Assembly: GCA_963811255.1 (NCBI GenBank)
Contig: CAWEQI010000001.1
Coordinates: forward strand, 806,001 to 870,000
DNA length: 64,000 nt
Origin: Croceibacterium_B sp963811255
GTDB taxonomy: Bacteria; Pseudomonadota; Alphaproteobacteria; Sphingomonadales; Sphingomonadaceae
Direction of reading: 5' to 3'
Shown here: positions 37,265 to 44,670 of the stretch, in pieces
Layout of the letters: each line of letters opens with the position of its first letter
Numbering within the stretch: the stretch's first letter is position 1
Program-made: the position numbers and the translations under genes
Notes under the pieces: generated by a model
What the model was told of the DNA's origin: nothing
The model's input: only the letters and a program-made list of their open reading frames with translations
The model's database searches: none

Positions 37265-37768
37265 CTAACCCGCGAGGCGGCCCCAACCGCCGCATTCGGG
37301 ATCGGCGCCGGTGACCAGGCGGCGCAGGCCGGCGCGGGCGAGGCGCTCGATCTCGGCCTTGCGGCGGGCGGCGGCGAGCGGCTGGGTCGGCGCCGGGCGG
37401 ACGATCTCGGCGTCGTATTCGTCGGCCACGATCACCCCGCAGCACTCCGGCCGGAAGTCCGCCCCTTCGAGGCAGGCGCGGTCGAGCTCGGGCGGCAGGC
37501 CCCAGTAGAACCGGTCGCAGAAGTCGAGATAGTCGGGCCACTTGGCGTCGCCGAGCAAGTCGCCGCGGGCGGTCTTGATCTCGACGATGACGACGTGCCC
37601 CCTGGCGTCGAGGCCCATCAGGTCGGCGCGGCGGCCGTTCCTGAGCGGCATCTCCGTCAGCGCCCAGATGTCGTTGCGCGCGAACAGCCGGCAGATGCCG
37701 CGCGCGACCGCCTGGGCGCGACGGTCGAATTCCTCGACGACGAGAATGGGCGTGGGCGATTCGGCCAT
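37265..37768 (-). CDS. MmcB family DNA repair protein
   Basis: A 167-residue protein of the MmcB family, linked to DNA-damage response in Caulobacter-type bacteria. It has a restriction-endonuclease-like core: LTEMPLRNGRRADLMGLDAR followed by HVVIVEIKTARGDLLGD, a D...E-x-K arrangement, then WPDYLDFCDRFYWGLPPE. ATG 37768 gives a normal N-terminus. Confidence is good for the family, lower for the exact role. Confidence 0.75.
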   Translation of the reverse strand: MAESPTPILVVEEFDRRAQAVARGICRLFARNDIWALTEMPLRNGRRADLMGLDARGHVVIVEIKTARGDLLGDAKWPDYLDFCDRFYWGLPPELDRACLEGADFRPECCGVIVADEYDAEIVRPAPTQPLAAARRKAEIERLARAGLRRLVTGADPECGGWGRLAG

Positions 37769-37818
37769 CGCCGATCGTTGGAACAGAGCGGGAACTGCGT
37801 CAAGCGCCGAAACGGCGG

Positions 37819-38229
37819 TCAGGCGCTGCGGCGCGGGCCCATCGCGCCGCTCGGCGGCAGCAGGGCGAGCACCGCGGCGCGCGCCTGAGTGAACTCGCGC
37901 CACAGCGCGAGGGCGGCGGCGCGCGGATCGGCGCCGCGGGCGTTGACGCCCAGCAGCGCGGCGATGCCCGGTTCCATCATCGCCGCCATGTCGTCGATCC
38001 CGCGCTCGGCCAGCTCGCGCCGCCACGGGGCGGCGTCGCGGATCAGCGCCGGGAAGTCGCGGATTTCCGGCGTGGTCCGCTCGGGCTCGAGCCCGGCAAG
38101 ACCGGCGACGACGTTGGCCGCGTCCTGCAGAGCCGCCCACTTGCGGCTCGATGCGCTCGGGGCGGACTGGCCGAAGGGCGCGCGCGGTGGCGAGCCGGGC
38201 GGCGTCATGGTGGGCGGGATGGCGTTCAT
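37819..38229 (-). CDS. conserved hypothetical protein
   Basis: A 136-residue protein with a proline-rich N-terminus and a helical body (SSRKWAALQDAANVVAGLAG, ADPRAAALALWREFTQARAA). No domain recognised. It lies 50 bp upstream of mmcB on the same strand and may be co-transcribed with it. Confidence 0.6.
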   Translation of the reverse strand: MNAIPPTMTPPGSPPRAPFGQSAPSASSRKWAALQDAANVVAGLAGLEPERTTPEIRDFPALIRDAAPWRRELAERGIDDMAAMMEPGIAALLGVNARGADPRAAALALWREFTQARAAVLALLPPSGAMGPRRSA

Positions 38230-38289
38230 CGCCGCCGCTCTAACCCGCGCGCGCTTGCCAATTGGTTAGCGGCGCGCGGGGATCGCGGC

Positions 38290-39135
38290 TTACTTGCCCT
38301 TCGCGTCCTGGCCCTTGTCGTCGGGGGGCGGCGCGCCGAACGGATCGTCGCCGTTGCTGTCGAGCCCGAGATCGAGGTGCGCGCGGCCTTCGGCATCGGC
38401 CGAATCCCGATCGTTCTCCTCGCAGACGTATTCGCGGATGTGCCAGCCGGGCTTCTTGTCGTAGGCCTGGCTGTACGTGAACGGCTTCGACAGCACGCCG
38501 GGATCGGTGATCGTGGTGTCGATCACGATCCGGGTCGGCGAGACCTTATGGATCCGCTCGTGGATCTTCATCTTGTCGTTGTGCGGCACCCCGGCGGCGA
38601 TGTCGGTCTCCGGAGAGAAGCCGATCGTGTCGACCACCAGCGTATCGCCTTCCCAGTGGCCGATCGAGTTGCCGTTGAACAGGTTCTCCGGGTCCTTGGG
38701 AAAATCGGTGTTGAGGTAGATGCGGCGCGCCTGGCTGTAGGTTTCGGCGAACAGCGTCACCCGCCCGGGCGAGTAGATGAACTCGATCGGATAGGGCTGG
38801 CGCATGAGTTGCGGCATGCCGACCGGCAGGCAGTTGGCGGAGGCGTTCTGCTGGTGCTCGCCCTTCTTCTTGGCGGCGTTGAAAGCGTCGAGCTTGGCCT
38901 GCGCCTCGGGCGTCAGGTCGGTCGGGGCGGCGCGGGCGCCGGGGCCGAACAGGGTCGACCAGTCGGGGCTCCACACCCCGCTCCAGTCGGGCCACTTGGT
39001 CACTTCGCTGTAGGCGGTCGCCCGCTTGGGCACGAAATTCGGGTCCGCGGCCGGCTTCTGGGCGGATGCGGCGGTGGCCAGCGCGACCACGGCGACACTC
39101 AAGACGAGCCGCGCGGCGCGGCGATGAATTTGCAT
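38290..39135 (-). CDS. secreted hypothetical protein, paralogue of the 39776-40600 gene
   Basis: A 281-residue exported protein: signal peptide in MQIHRRAARLVLSVAVVALA ending near ATAASA, then WPDWSGVWSPDWSTLFGPGA, ANCLPVGMPQLMRQPYPIEF, PGRVTLFAETYSQARRIYLN, IGHWEGDTLVVDTIGFSPET and a C-terminal EYVCEENDRDSADAEGR. The 'W-SGVW...GHW(E/D)GDTLVVDT' features are shared with the gene at 39776-40600. It is divergent from the DUF6152 gene. No catalytic motif recognised. Confidence 0.8.
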   Translation of the reverse strand: MQIHRRAARLVLSVAVVALATAASAQKPAADPNFVPKRATAYSEVTKWPDWSGVWSPDWSTLFGPGARAAPTDLTPEAQAKLDAFNAAKKKGEHQQNASANCLPVGMPQLMRQPYPIEFIYSPGRVTLFAETYSQARRIYLNTDFPKDPENLFNGNSIGHWEGDTLVVDTIGFSPETDIAAGVPHNDKMKIHERIHKVSPTRIVIDTTITDPGVLSKPFTYSQAYDKKPGWHIREYVCEENDRDSADAEGRAHLDLGLDSNGDDPFGAPPPDDKGQDAKGK

Positions 39136-39298
39136 TGGTCCCTCCGGACGATCTCTCTCCAAGGCCCGAGAGTGCGGCGGTTGCGCGGACAAAGTCAAGC
39201 AGGGGATCGATTCTTGTTGATTCTGTCCATTTGAATCTGGCAAATAGGGGTATGCACGCTCAGGCACGGTTCATTCGCCTGCGGCTATGGAGAGGATC

Positions 39299-39688
39299 AT
39301 GTCGAAGTCAACACACCGAATCGCTCTCGCCAGTGCCCTGGGGCTCGTCGCCCTTGCCGCACCCGCGCTCGCCCACCACTCGACCGCGATGTTCGACTGG
39401 GGCAACGAGAAGAAGATGGACAACGTCACCGTCGAACGGTGGGTGTGGACCAATCCGCACACGTTCCTCTACGTCCATGACGCCAGCGGCACGCGCTGGG
39501 CGTTCGAAGGCATGAGCCCGAACCACCTGGTCCGCAACGGCTGGGACAAGGACACGCTCAAGCCGGGCGAGAAGATCAACATCACCTATTATCCGCTGCG
39601 CGACACGCGCAAGGGCGGCTTCGACGTCACCGTGACCAAGCCCGACGGCACGACGATCCGCCAGCTGCCCGGGCCGCCGAAGCCCTAA
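39299..39688 (+). CDS. DUF6152 family secreted protein
   Basis: A 129-residue exported protein: signal peptide MSKSTHRIALASALGLVALA ending at ALAHH, then HHSTAMFDWGNEKKMDNVTV, WVWTNPHTFLYVHDASGTRW and a terminal KPDGTTIRQLPGPPKP. The AHHS start and W-TNPH motif are the DUF6152 signature; the His-rich mature N-terminus may bind metal. ATG 39299 has GGAGAGG upstream. It lies between two paralogous secreted-protein genes. Confidence 0.8.
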   Translation: MSKSTHRIALASALGLVALAAPALAHHSTAMFDWGNEKKMDNVTVERWVWTNPHTFLYVHDASGTRWAFEGMSPNHLVRNGWDKDTLKPGEKINITYYPLRDTRKGGFDVTVTKPDGTTIRQLPGPPKP

Positions 39689-39775
39689 GCGGCCGCGGCT
39701 CGAGCGAATTCGCCCGCTTGCCTGGCAAGCGGGCCGGCCGCGCAGAGGGCGCGGCGATGGGGGAGGGACGGGTCA

Positions 39776-40600
39776 ATGCGCATTTCACTCATGCTTGCGG
39801 CACTGGCGGCCGGCGCGGCCGCGCCGTTGCTGGCGCAGGGCACGCCGTTCAACAAGACCGAGATCAAGGCGCCGACGGCGGCGCAATGGGCGGCGCTGGC
39901 CAAGCTGCCCGACTGGAGCGGCGTGTGGCAGCCGACCTTCAGGCGGTCCAAGAGCGGCAAGTTCGTGCCGCCGCCCAAGCCCGACCTGACGCCTGCGGCG
40001 CAGAAGCTGTACGACGCCTATCAGGCCGGCAAAAAGAAGGGCGAGAACCTGCAAAACCAGCTGGCCAATTGCGTGCCGCCGGGAATGCCGGTCATCCTCT
40101 CGATGCCCTATCCGATCGAGTGGCTGTTCACGCCGGGGCGGGTGACCCAGGTGATCGAGACCGAAAGCCAGGTGCGGCGCATCTACATGGACGGCCGCGC
40201 CCTGCCGACCGACCCCGATCCCCAGTTCAACGGCACCTCGATCGGCCACTGGGACGGCGACACGCTGGTGGTCGACACCGTCGGCCTGACCCCCGAAATC
40301 ACCTTCACCGACGGCGTCCATCCGAGCGAGAAGATGACCATCCACGAGACCTATCGGCTCGAGGACCCGAATACGCTCGTCGGCACGGTCACGCTGACGG
40401 ATCCGGCGACGCTCAAAGAGCCCTACACGATCAATCACATCTGGACGCGGCACCGCGACTGGACGATGCGTGAATACGTGTGCCAGGAGAACAACCACGA
40501 CGCCTCCGATGCGGAGGGTCGGCCTTCGATGACCCTCGGGCTGGACAACACCGGCGATCCGTTTGGCCCGCCGGCGGCCGACGACAAGGCGGGGAAATAA
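39776..40600 (+). CDS. secreted hypothetical protein, paralogue of the 38290-39135 gene
   Basis: A 274-residue exported protein (signal peptide MRISLMLAALAAGAAAPLLA) sharing WSGVWQPTF, ANCVPPGMPVILSMPYPIEW, FTPGRVTQVIETESQVRRIY, IGHWDGDTLVVDTVGLTPEI and EYVCQENNHDASDAEGRPS with the protein encoded at 38290-39135. The C-terminus (GDPFGPPAADDKAGK) also matches. It follows the DUF6152 gene on the same strand and probably shares its transcript. No function known. Confidence 0.8.
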   Translation: MRISLMLAALAAGAAAPLLAQGTPFNKTEIKAPTAAQWAALAKLPDWSGVWQPTFRRSKSGKFVPPPKPDLTPAAQKLYDAYQAGKKKGENLQNQLANCVPPGMPVILSMPYPIEWLFTPGRVTQVIETESQVRRIYMDGRALPTDPDPQFNGTSIGHWDGDTLVVDTVGLTPEITFTDGVHPSEKMTIHETYRLEDPNTLVGTVTLTDPATLKEPYTINHIWTRHRDWTMREYVCQENNHDASDAEGRPSMTLGLDNTGDPFGPPAADDKAGK

Positions 40601-40648
40601 CCGGCTTGGCGCTACCCGGCCGCACTGCTAGGGCTCGCGCCCGCATCG

Positions 40649-40725
<77 letters not shown>

Positions 40726-40831
40726 TTTTTCTCCTAGAAAGTCATGAGCTTAGCGCCAAGCTTTGATTTGGCGCCAACTTGGTTTATAGCGTTTGGGACA
40801 ATTTTGGGACACTCGATCTGAGCTTGGGACA

Positions 40832-41902
40832 ATGGCGTCCATCACCAAACGCACCAACGGACAGTGGCAGGTAAAGATTCGCCGCAAGGGCTGGCCTGCG
40901 CAATCCGGCACCTTTCGCACCAAGAAACTCGCTGAGGATTGGGCCTATACCGTCGAAAGCGAGATGGCCGCCGGGCATTTCGTCGATCGCTCCGGTGCCC
41001 AGCGCATGACGTTCGGCGACCTGATCGACCTCTACATGCGCGAAGTGACGGACAAGCGGCCCGGCGAGGCTTCCCGCATCACCGAGCGGCTGCGCCTGGA
41101 GCGCTTCATGCGCGAAGAGCCCGAGTTATGCGCGCATGCCGTCGCCAATCTGACCCCCGAGCAATTCGAGGCCTATCGCGACAAGCGGCTGGCGCAGAAG
41201 AACAAGAGCGGCAAGCGCCTCTCGCCGGGAACGGTGAAGCGCGAGCTGACGATGCTCAAACGCGTGATCGATTACCGCAAGCGTCGGCTCGGCCTGCTCA
41301 TCAACCCGGTAAACACCGAGGACGTGGCCCGGCCCGCCGTCAACGACGAGCGCGACGTGCGCCTGAGCGCCGAAGAGATCGCCCAGCTGCTGGAGGCCTG
41401 CGACGACGCACGCAATCCCTGGCTACGGGCTTTCGTCGAGCTTGGCTTTGAAACCGGCGGGCGGCGCGGCAGCCTGCTCAACCTCGAATGGAAGGATGTC
41501 GATTTGGCCGGGCGGCGTGTGATCTTTCGCGGGGTCAAGAACAGCCGCAATCCGGAGAAGGTGATCGATCACACCGTGCCCCTTTCTCCCCGCGCCATCA
41601 AGGTTCTGAAGGCGCTTTCCCGTTGCGAGGATGGCCGCGTCTTCCCGATGAGCCCGAACGCGTTCAGGCAGGCCTTCGCTCGTGCCCGTAAGAAGGCAGG
41701 CCTTGAGCACTTCCGTTTTCACGACACGCGGCATGAGCGCGTCTCGTCGCTGTTCGAGGCGGGCTGGTCAGATACTGCCGTGATGACGCTCTCCGGGCAC
41801 AAAGACCCGAAGAGCCTGAAGCGCTATGCCAACCTGCGTCCCGGCCATCTCGCCGATGAGCTGGCCAAGTTGGGAAGGCGGAAGCCCCGCAAACGGCGCT
41901 AG
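40832..41902 (+). CDS. tyrosine recombinase / phage-type integrase 1
   Basis: A 356-residue site-specific recombinase. The N-terminal arm-binding region is MASITKRTNGQWQVKIRRKG, followed by a core-binding SAM-like domain, and the catalytic domain has Arg in ELGFETGGRRGSLLNLEWKD, H-x-x-R in FRFHDTRHERVSS, and the nucleophile Tyr in LSGHKDPKSLKRYANLR. The catalytic set is complete. Position just downstream of an intact tRNA-Arg(CCG) marks it as the integrase of an element using that tRNA. Its stop overlaps that of the convergent HTH gene. Confidence 0.92.
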   Translation: MASITKRTNGQWQVKIRRKGWPAQSGTFRTKKLAEDWAYTVESEMAAGHFVDRSGAQRMTFGDLIDLYMREVTDKRPGEASRITERLRLERFMREEPELCAHAVANLTPEQFEAYRDKRLAQKNKSGKRLSPGTVKRELTMLKRVIDYRKRRLGLLINPVNTEDVARPAVNDERDVRLSAEEIAQLLEACDDARNPWLRAFVELGFETGGRRGSLLNLEWKDVDLAGRRVIFRGVKNSRNPEKVIDHTVPLSPRAIKVLKALSRCEDGRVFPMSPNAFRQAFARARKKAGLEHFRFHDTRHERVSSLFEAGWSDTAVMTLSGHKDPKSLKRYANLRPGHLADELAKLGRRKPRKRR

Positions 41903-42111
41903 CGAAGCGCCGGTTCGCGATGAGCCGCGACGAAGTCTTCCAAATCCTTGATCGCGAAGAAGGTGCGGTTGCCGATCTTGGTGACGACCGGCCCGCGTCC
42001 CTTGTAGACGAGATCGCGCAGTGCCCCGCGCGTCATCGAAAGCGCCTCTGCCGCCGCCGGGTAGTCGAGCAGCAGCTTGATGCCATGTCCTGAGTTCGCC
42101 TTGCCGTGCAT
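41899..42111 (-). CDS. AlpA/excisionase-like HTH protein
   Basis: A 70-residue MerR/AlpA-type DNA-binding protein: YPAAAEALSMTRGALRDLVY, then KIGNRTFFAIKDLEDFVAAH. Such proteins act as excisionases or regulators of integrase expression. It is convergent with integrase 1, sharing the CTAG stop region, which fits a recombination-directionality factor. Confidence 0.72.
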   Translation of the reverse strand: MHGKANSGHGIKLLLDYPAAAEALSMTRGALRDLVYKGRGPVVTKIGNRTFFAIKDLEDFVAAHREPALR

Positions 42112-42142
42112 AACGTCGCCAAGGTGACGTGCGAGCGCATTT

Positions 42143-42165
42143 CCGTCTTGGCCACGGATTGGACA
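42143..42165 (+). repeat. left copy of 23-bp direct repeat (partner at 62132-62154)
   Basis: TGGCCACGGATTGGACA plus six bases to its left matches 62132-62154 in the same orientation at 22 of 23 positions. The two copies are 20 kb apart. At the right copy the sequence is part of the J-domain gene's 3' end; here it lies upstream of the AlpA-like gene. Confidence 0.6.
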
Positions 42166-42317
42166 CCTTCAACTCAAGAGTGAAGATGTTGAAAAAGGCA
42201 TGCGCCGTAGATGGCGCTAGGTCAGAGTTTCCTAATATAGGTTAAAAGATTCTTAAGAAAGAAATATGTAAAATACAATTATAGGATTAGACATGAAACT
42301 TTTGTGGTAATTGCGCA
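42166..42317. promoter_or_regulatory. AT-rich intergenic region upstream of small mobile-element genes
   Basis: This stretch is strikingly AT-rich compared with the chromosome (for example AAGAAAGAAATATGTAAAAT). It lies between divergent genes and probably carries promoters for both; several TAAAAT/TATAAT-like sequences occur and none can be singled out. Confidence 0.35.
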
Positions 42318-42596
42318 ATGACGATTAAAGGGGATGACAGCAATTCAAAGGGCCTGACGATCAGTTATCGTCAGCTAGGGACAATTAGTATCGATGAACT
42401 GTTGCAAGCGCTAATCCAGGACGTGCACGCCCTGCGTGACGTTTACAATATCCAGTACGTCAAATCACCGCGCCTGCGTCTGTTCGCGACCAACGAGTAC
42501 GGTGAGGAGGTCAGGGTGCGTCGCCCCACCGGCGGGCCGGTGAATTATCTTGATACCCACCACTACCGCCCGGCGTGCAAGGATTACGACCTATGA
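42318..42596 (+). CDS. hypothetical mobile-element protein
   Basis: A 92-residue soluble protein (MTIKGDDSNSKGLTISYRQL..., ISIDELLQALIQDVHALRDV). No domain recognised; the helical centre followed by RVRRPTGGPVNYLDTHHYRP is not diagnostic. The stop overlaps the start of the next gene. First gene of a probable operon with integrase 2. Confidence 0.6.
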   Translation: MTIKGDDSNSKGLTISYRQLGTISIDELLQALIQDVHALRDVYNIQYVKSPRLRLFATNEYGEEVRVRRPTGGPVNYLDTHHYRPACKDYDL

Positions 42597-42841
42597 GCGG
42601 GCCGGCGCCGATCCCATGCTATGTGGACCTCGACCAGGCACGCGAGGTGCTCGCTGATATGGGCGTCGATCTGAACGAGCGGCAGATGAAGCGCGCCGCC
42701 GACAGGGGGCCGAACGGCAGCCGGAAGCTGCCGTTTTTTGTCGATCCCATCGATGGACGCTTGAAGATCGAAAAGGGCACATTGGTGAAAATCTATCGGG
42801 AACTGCAGATTGAAGCTGAGAATAAGTATCGCGGACAATGA
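42593..42841 (+). CDS. hypothetical mobile-element protein, possible integrase accessory
   Basis: An 82-residue protein from ATG 42593 (4-nt overlap with the previous gene): MSGPAPIPCYVDLDQAREVL, DLNERQMKRAADRGPNGSRK, then LKIEKGTLVKIYRELQIEAE. The layout, a short helical protein just before an integrase, suggests a DNA-binding accessory factor, but no family is recognised. Confidence 0.6.
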   Translation: MSGPAPIPCYVDLDQAREVLADMGVDLNERQMKRAADRGPNGSRKLPFFVDPIDGRLKIEKGTLVKIYRELQIEAENKYRGQ

Positions 42842-42886
42842 ATAGATTGCTTGATTTGACAGAGTCTGTAGTACAAAATAGGAACA

Positions 42887-44182
42887 ATGTCAGATATTAG
42901 GAAGCGGGTAGGCAAGAAAGGTACGAATTACCAAGTAAGATACCCAAGCAAATCAACAAAATCAGGCTACGCGTACGTGACATTTCCGACGCGGCGCGAG
43001 GCGCTGCAGTTCGTTGAAAGCGGGAAAGCGCAGTCTGCCTCGGCACGAAACGTTGATCTTGCAATCCGCACCGTTCCCGCCGCCATCGATCGCTGGCTCG
43101 ACATCTGCGAGAAGGAGGGCACGGACGGGAACGAGCCGGTGACCACCTACACCCTGAAGAACTACCGGTATTTCGCGGGCTTCATGAAAGCCTACAACTG
43201 GTCGCATGAGCTTCGCGAGCTTCAGCCGCCGGACGTGGTCGAGTTTCGATCCTGGCTGATGACAAACTGCCCTTCAAGATATGTCGCCCGCAAAACGCTC
43301 ACCTATTTTCATTCCGTCCTGAGCGAGATGGCCCTGCGCGGGCATGTCTCCGCGAATGTCGCCTCCGGCATCAACATCACCAGCGGCTCGCGCTACAAGC
43401 AGCCTGTGACACCTCCGACCGTCGCTGAGTTTCAGGCGCTGCTCGCGGCGGCCGATCGCCTCGCCAATTCCAAGAACCGTCAGATCGCCAGAGCATGGGC
43501 GCGTTACCGCCCGATGCTCTATCTAGCCGGAGATAGTGGTATGCGCCCCGGCGAGTATCTCGCATTGCCCAGATTTAACGTCGCCCGTGCCGAGGTGAAG
43601 GTCGACCGGGCCATCGAGCGGAGCGGTAGCCGCATTTCCGTGACCAAGACGCCTGCCGGCTGGCGCTGGATCGACATCAGTCCGGATACGGCCGACATGG
43701 TCATTCACTATGCGGACAAGGTGGCGACCGCGAACGAGCATGATCTTGTCTTTCCCACCGGGAGCGGCAGATGGCAGTCGATCACCAACTGGCGCAAGCT
43801 CGGCTTTGGGGCGGCATGTGAAGAGGCCGGTCTCATGGTCACTGAGGAGGTGGACGGCAAGAAAATCGAACGCCCGAAATTCGCGCCCTATGACCTACGC
43901 CATTTTTACGCCTCGATGCTCATTGAGCGTCGGATCAATCTCAAGCGGATTCAGAAGCTCATGGGCCATACCAACATCACCACGACGCTCAATGTCTATG
44001 GCCACCTCATAGAGCGGGCTGAATACCAAGATGCTGACAAAATCAGCATCATCCAGGGAATCCAGTCTGAAATCGTGTGGCAAATCTGTGGCGAGAATCT
44101 CGGTAAGTCGCAGAATACAACGATTTTAGACTGCCTTCTAAGCAGTAGGTTGCAGGTTCGAGTCCTGCCGGGCGCGCCATAA
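42887..44182 (+). CDS. tyrosine recombinase / integrase 2, ending in a tRNA fragment
   Basis: A 431-residue tyrosine recombinase. The N-terminus (KRVGKKGTNYQVRYPSKSTK) is an arm-binding domain. The catalytic core has Arg in YLAGDSGMRPGEYLALPRF, the R-H pair in FAPYDLRHFYASMLIERRIN (Tyr replaces the first His of HxxR), GH in LMGHTNITTT, and Tyr in LNVYGHLIERA. The last residues (RLQVRVLPGAP) are encoded by a stray tRNA 3' half at 44130-44179, so the natural C-terminus probably differs or is shaped by the att site. It is lower in GC than its neighbours. Confidence 0.9.
   Translation: MSDIRKRVGKKGTNYQVRYPSKSTKSGYAYVTFPTRREALQFVESGKAQSASARNVDLAIRTVPAAIDRWLDICEKEGTDGNEPVTTYTLKNYRYFAGFMKAYNWSHELRELQPPDVVEFRSWLMTNCPSRYVARKTLTYFHSVLSEMALRGHVSANVASGINITSGSRYKQPVTPPTVAEFQALLAAADRLANSKNRQIARAWARYRPMLYLAGDSGMRPGEYLALPRFNVARAEVKVDRAIERSGSRISVTKTPAGWRWIDISPDTADMVIHYADKVATANEHDLVFPTGSGRWQSITNWRKLGFGAACEEAGLMVTEEVDGKKIERPKFAPYDLRHFYASMLIERRINLKRIQKLMGHTNITTTLNVYGHLIERAEYQDADKISIIQGIQSEIVWQICGENLGKSQNTTILDCLLSSRLQVRVLPGAP
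44130..44179 (+). other. 3' half of tRNA-Arg(UCU), integration-site remnant
   Basis: ACTGC-CTTCTAA-GCAGT forms an anticodon arm with anticodon TCT, and GCAGG-TTCGAGT-CCTGC forms a T-arm; it ends CGCGCCA. The D-arm and 5' acceptor strand are missing. Such orphan 3' halves are what integration into a tRNA gene leaves behind. It is fused to the 3' end of integrase 2. Similarity to tRNA-Arg(CCG) at 40649 is not exact, so it is not that site's copy. Confidence 0.8.
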
Positions 44183-44446
44183 TAAAATCAATAGGTTAGG
44201 CAGTGATTATTGGAAAATCGGAGGCTAGAAAGTCTCGTTTTGCCGCAAAATCACTCCTCGCCAGAACCCGCAGAAATCCGCCATTCTCCGTTTTGCCCCG
44301 ACCCAGCTTGTGGCGAGCTTGTGTCAAAAATTATGGAAATACCTCGGCCGCTCCAGCCACTCCAAAGCTTGTAGGGCGATCGCCCTACTGGAAAAAGGGA
44401 AATTTCTCCTACCCATACGTGTATCCATTGGTTACACTGCTGCGCT
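44183..44446. promoter_or_regulatory. intergenic region with 18-bp palindrome before the RHH gene
   Basis: GTAGGGCGATCGCCCTAC (44371-44388) is a perfect palindrome 58 bp before the RHH gene. A promoter may lie in ATTGGTTACACTGCTGCGC, just upstream of that gene. An open frame at 44203-44493 crosses the region but has no ribosome binding site or recognisable domain. Confidence 0.5.
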
Positions 44447-44644
44447 ATGAAGGACGTGGGTCTCCGGATCAGGGTTCAGCGGGAGCTGCGTGAGCAGTTC
44501 CTAGAGGCTTGCCAAGCGGATGACAAACCGGCGGCCCAAGTGCTTCGTGAGTTCATGCGCGCCTACGTTGCCGAGCATAATTCGGGATCAAAGGCGCCGA
44601 TGCCTACCGGTCGGCCTTCACATGGAGGGCGGCCGGGAGGTTGA
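44447..44644 (+). CDS. ribbon-helix-helix (Arc/CopG-like) DNA-binding protein
   Basis: A 65-residue protein. MKDVGLRIRVQRELREQFLE followed by CQADDKPAAQVLREFMRAYV gives the strand-helix-helix pattern of RHH repressors; the tail (GRPSHGGRPGG) is flexible. It sits behind an 18-bp palindrome and 26 bp before hsdM. It could be an antitoxin-like repressor or a controller of the restriction operon; no toxin is visible beside it. Confidence 0.65.
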   Translation: MKDVGLRIRVQRELREQFLEACQADDKPAAQVLREFMRAYVAEHNSGSKAPMPTGRPSHGGRPGG

Positions 44645-44670
44645 TAGGTTCGGGGTAGCAGGAGGGGGCA

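Noticed and set aside
44203..44493. 96-residue frame before the RHH gene
   Set aside because: No domain or ribosome binding site, crosses the 18-bp palindrome and overlaps the RHH gene out of frame.
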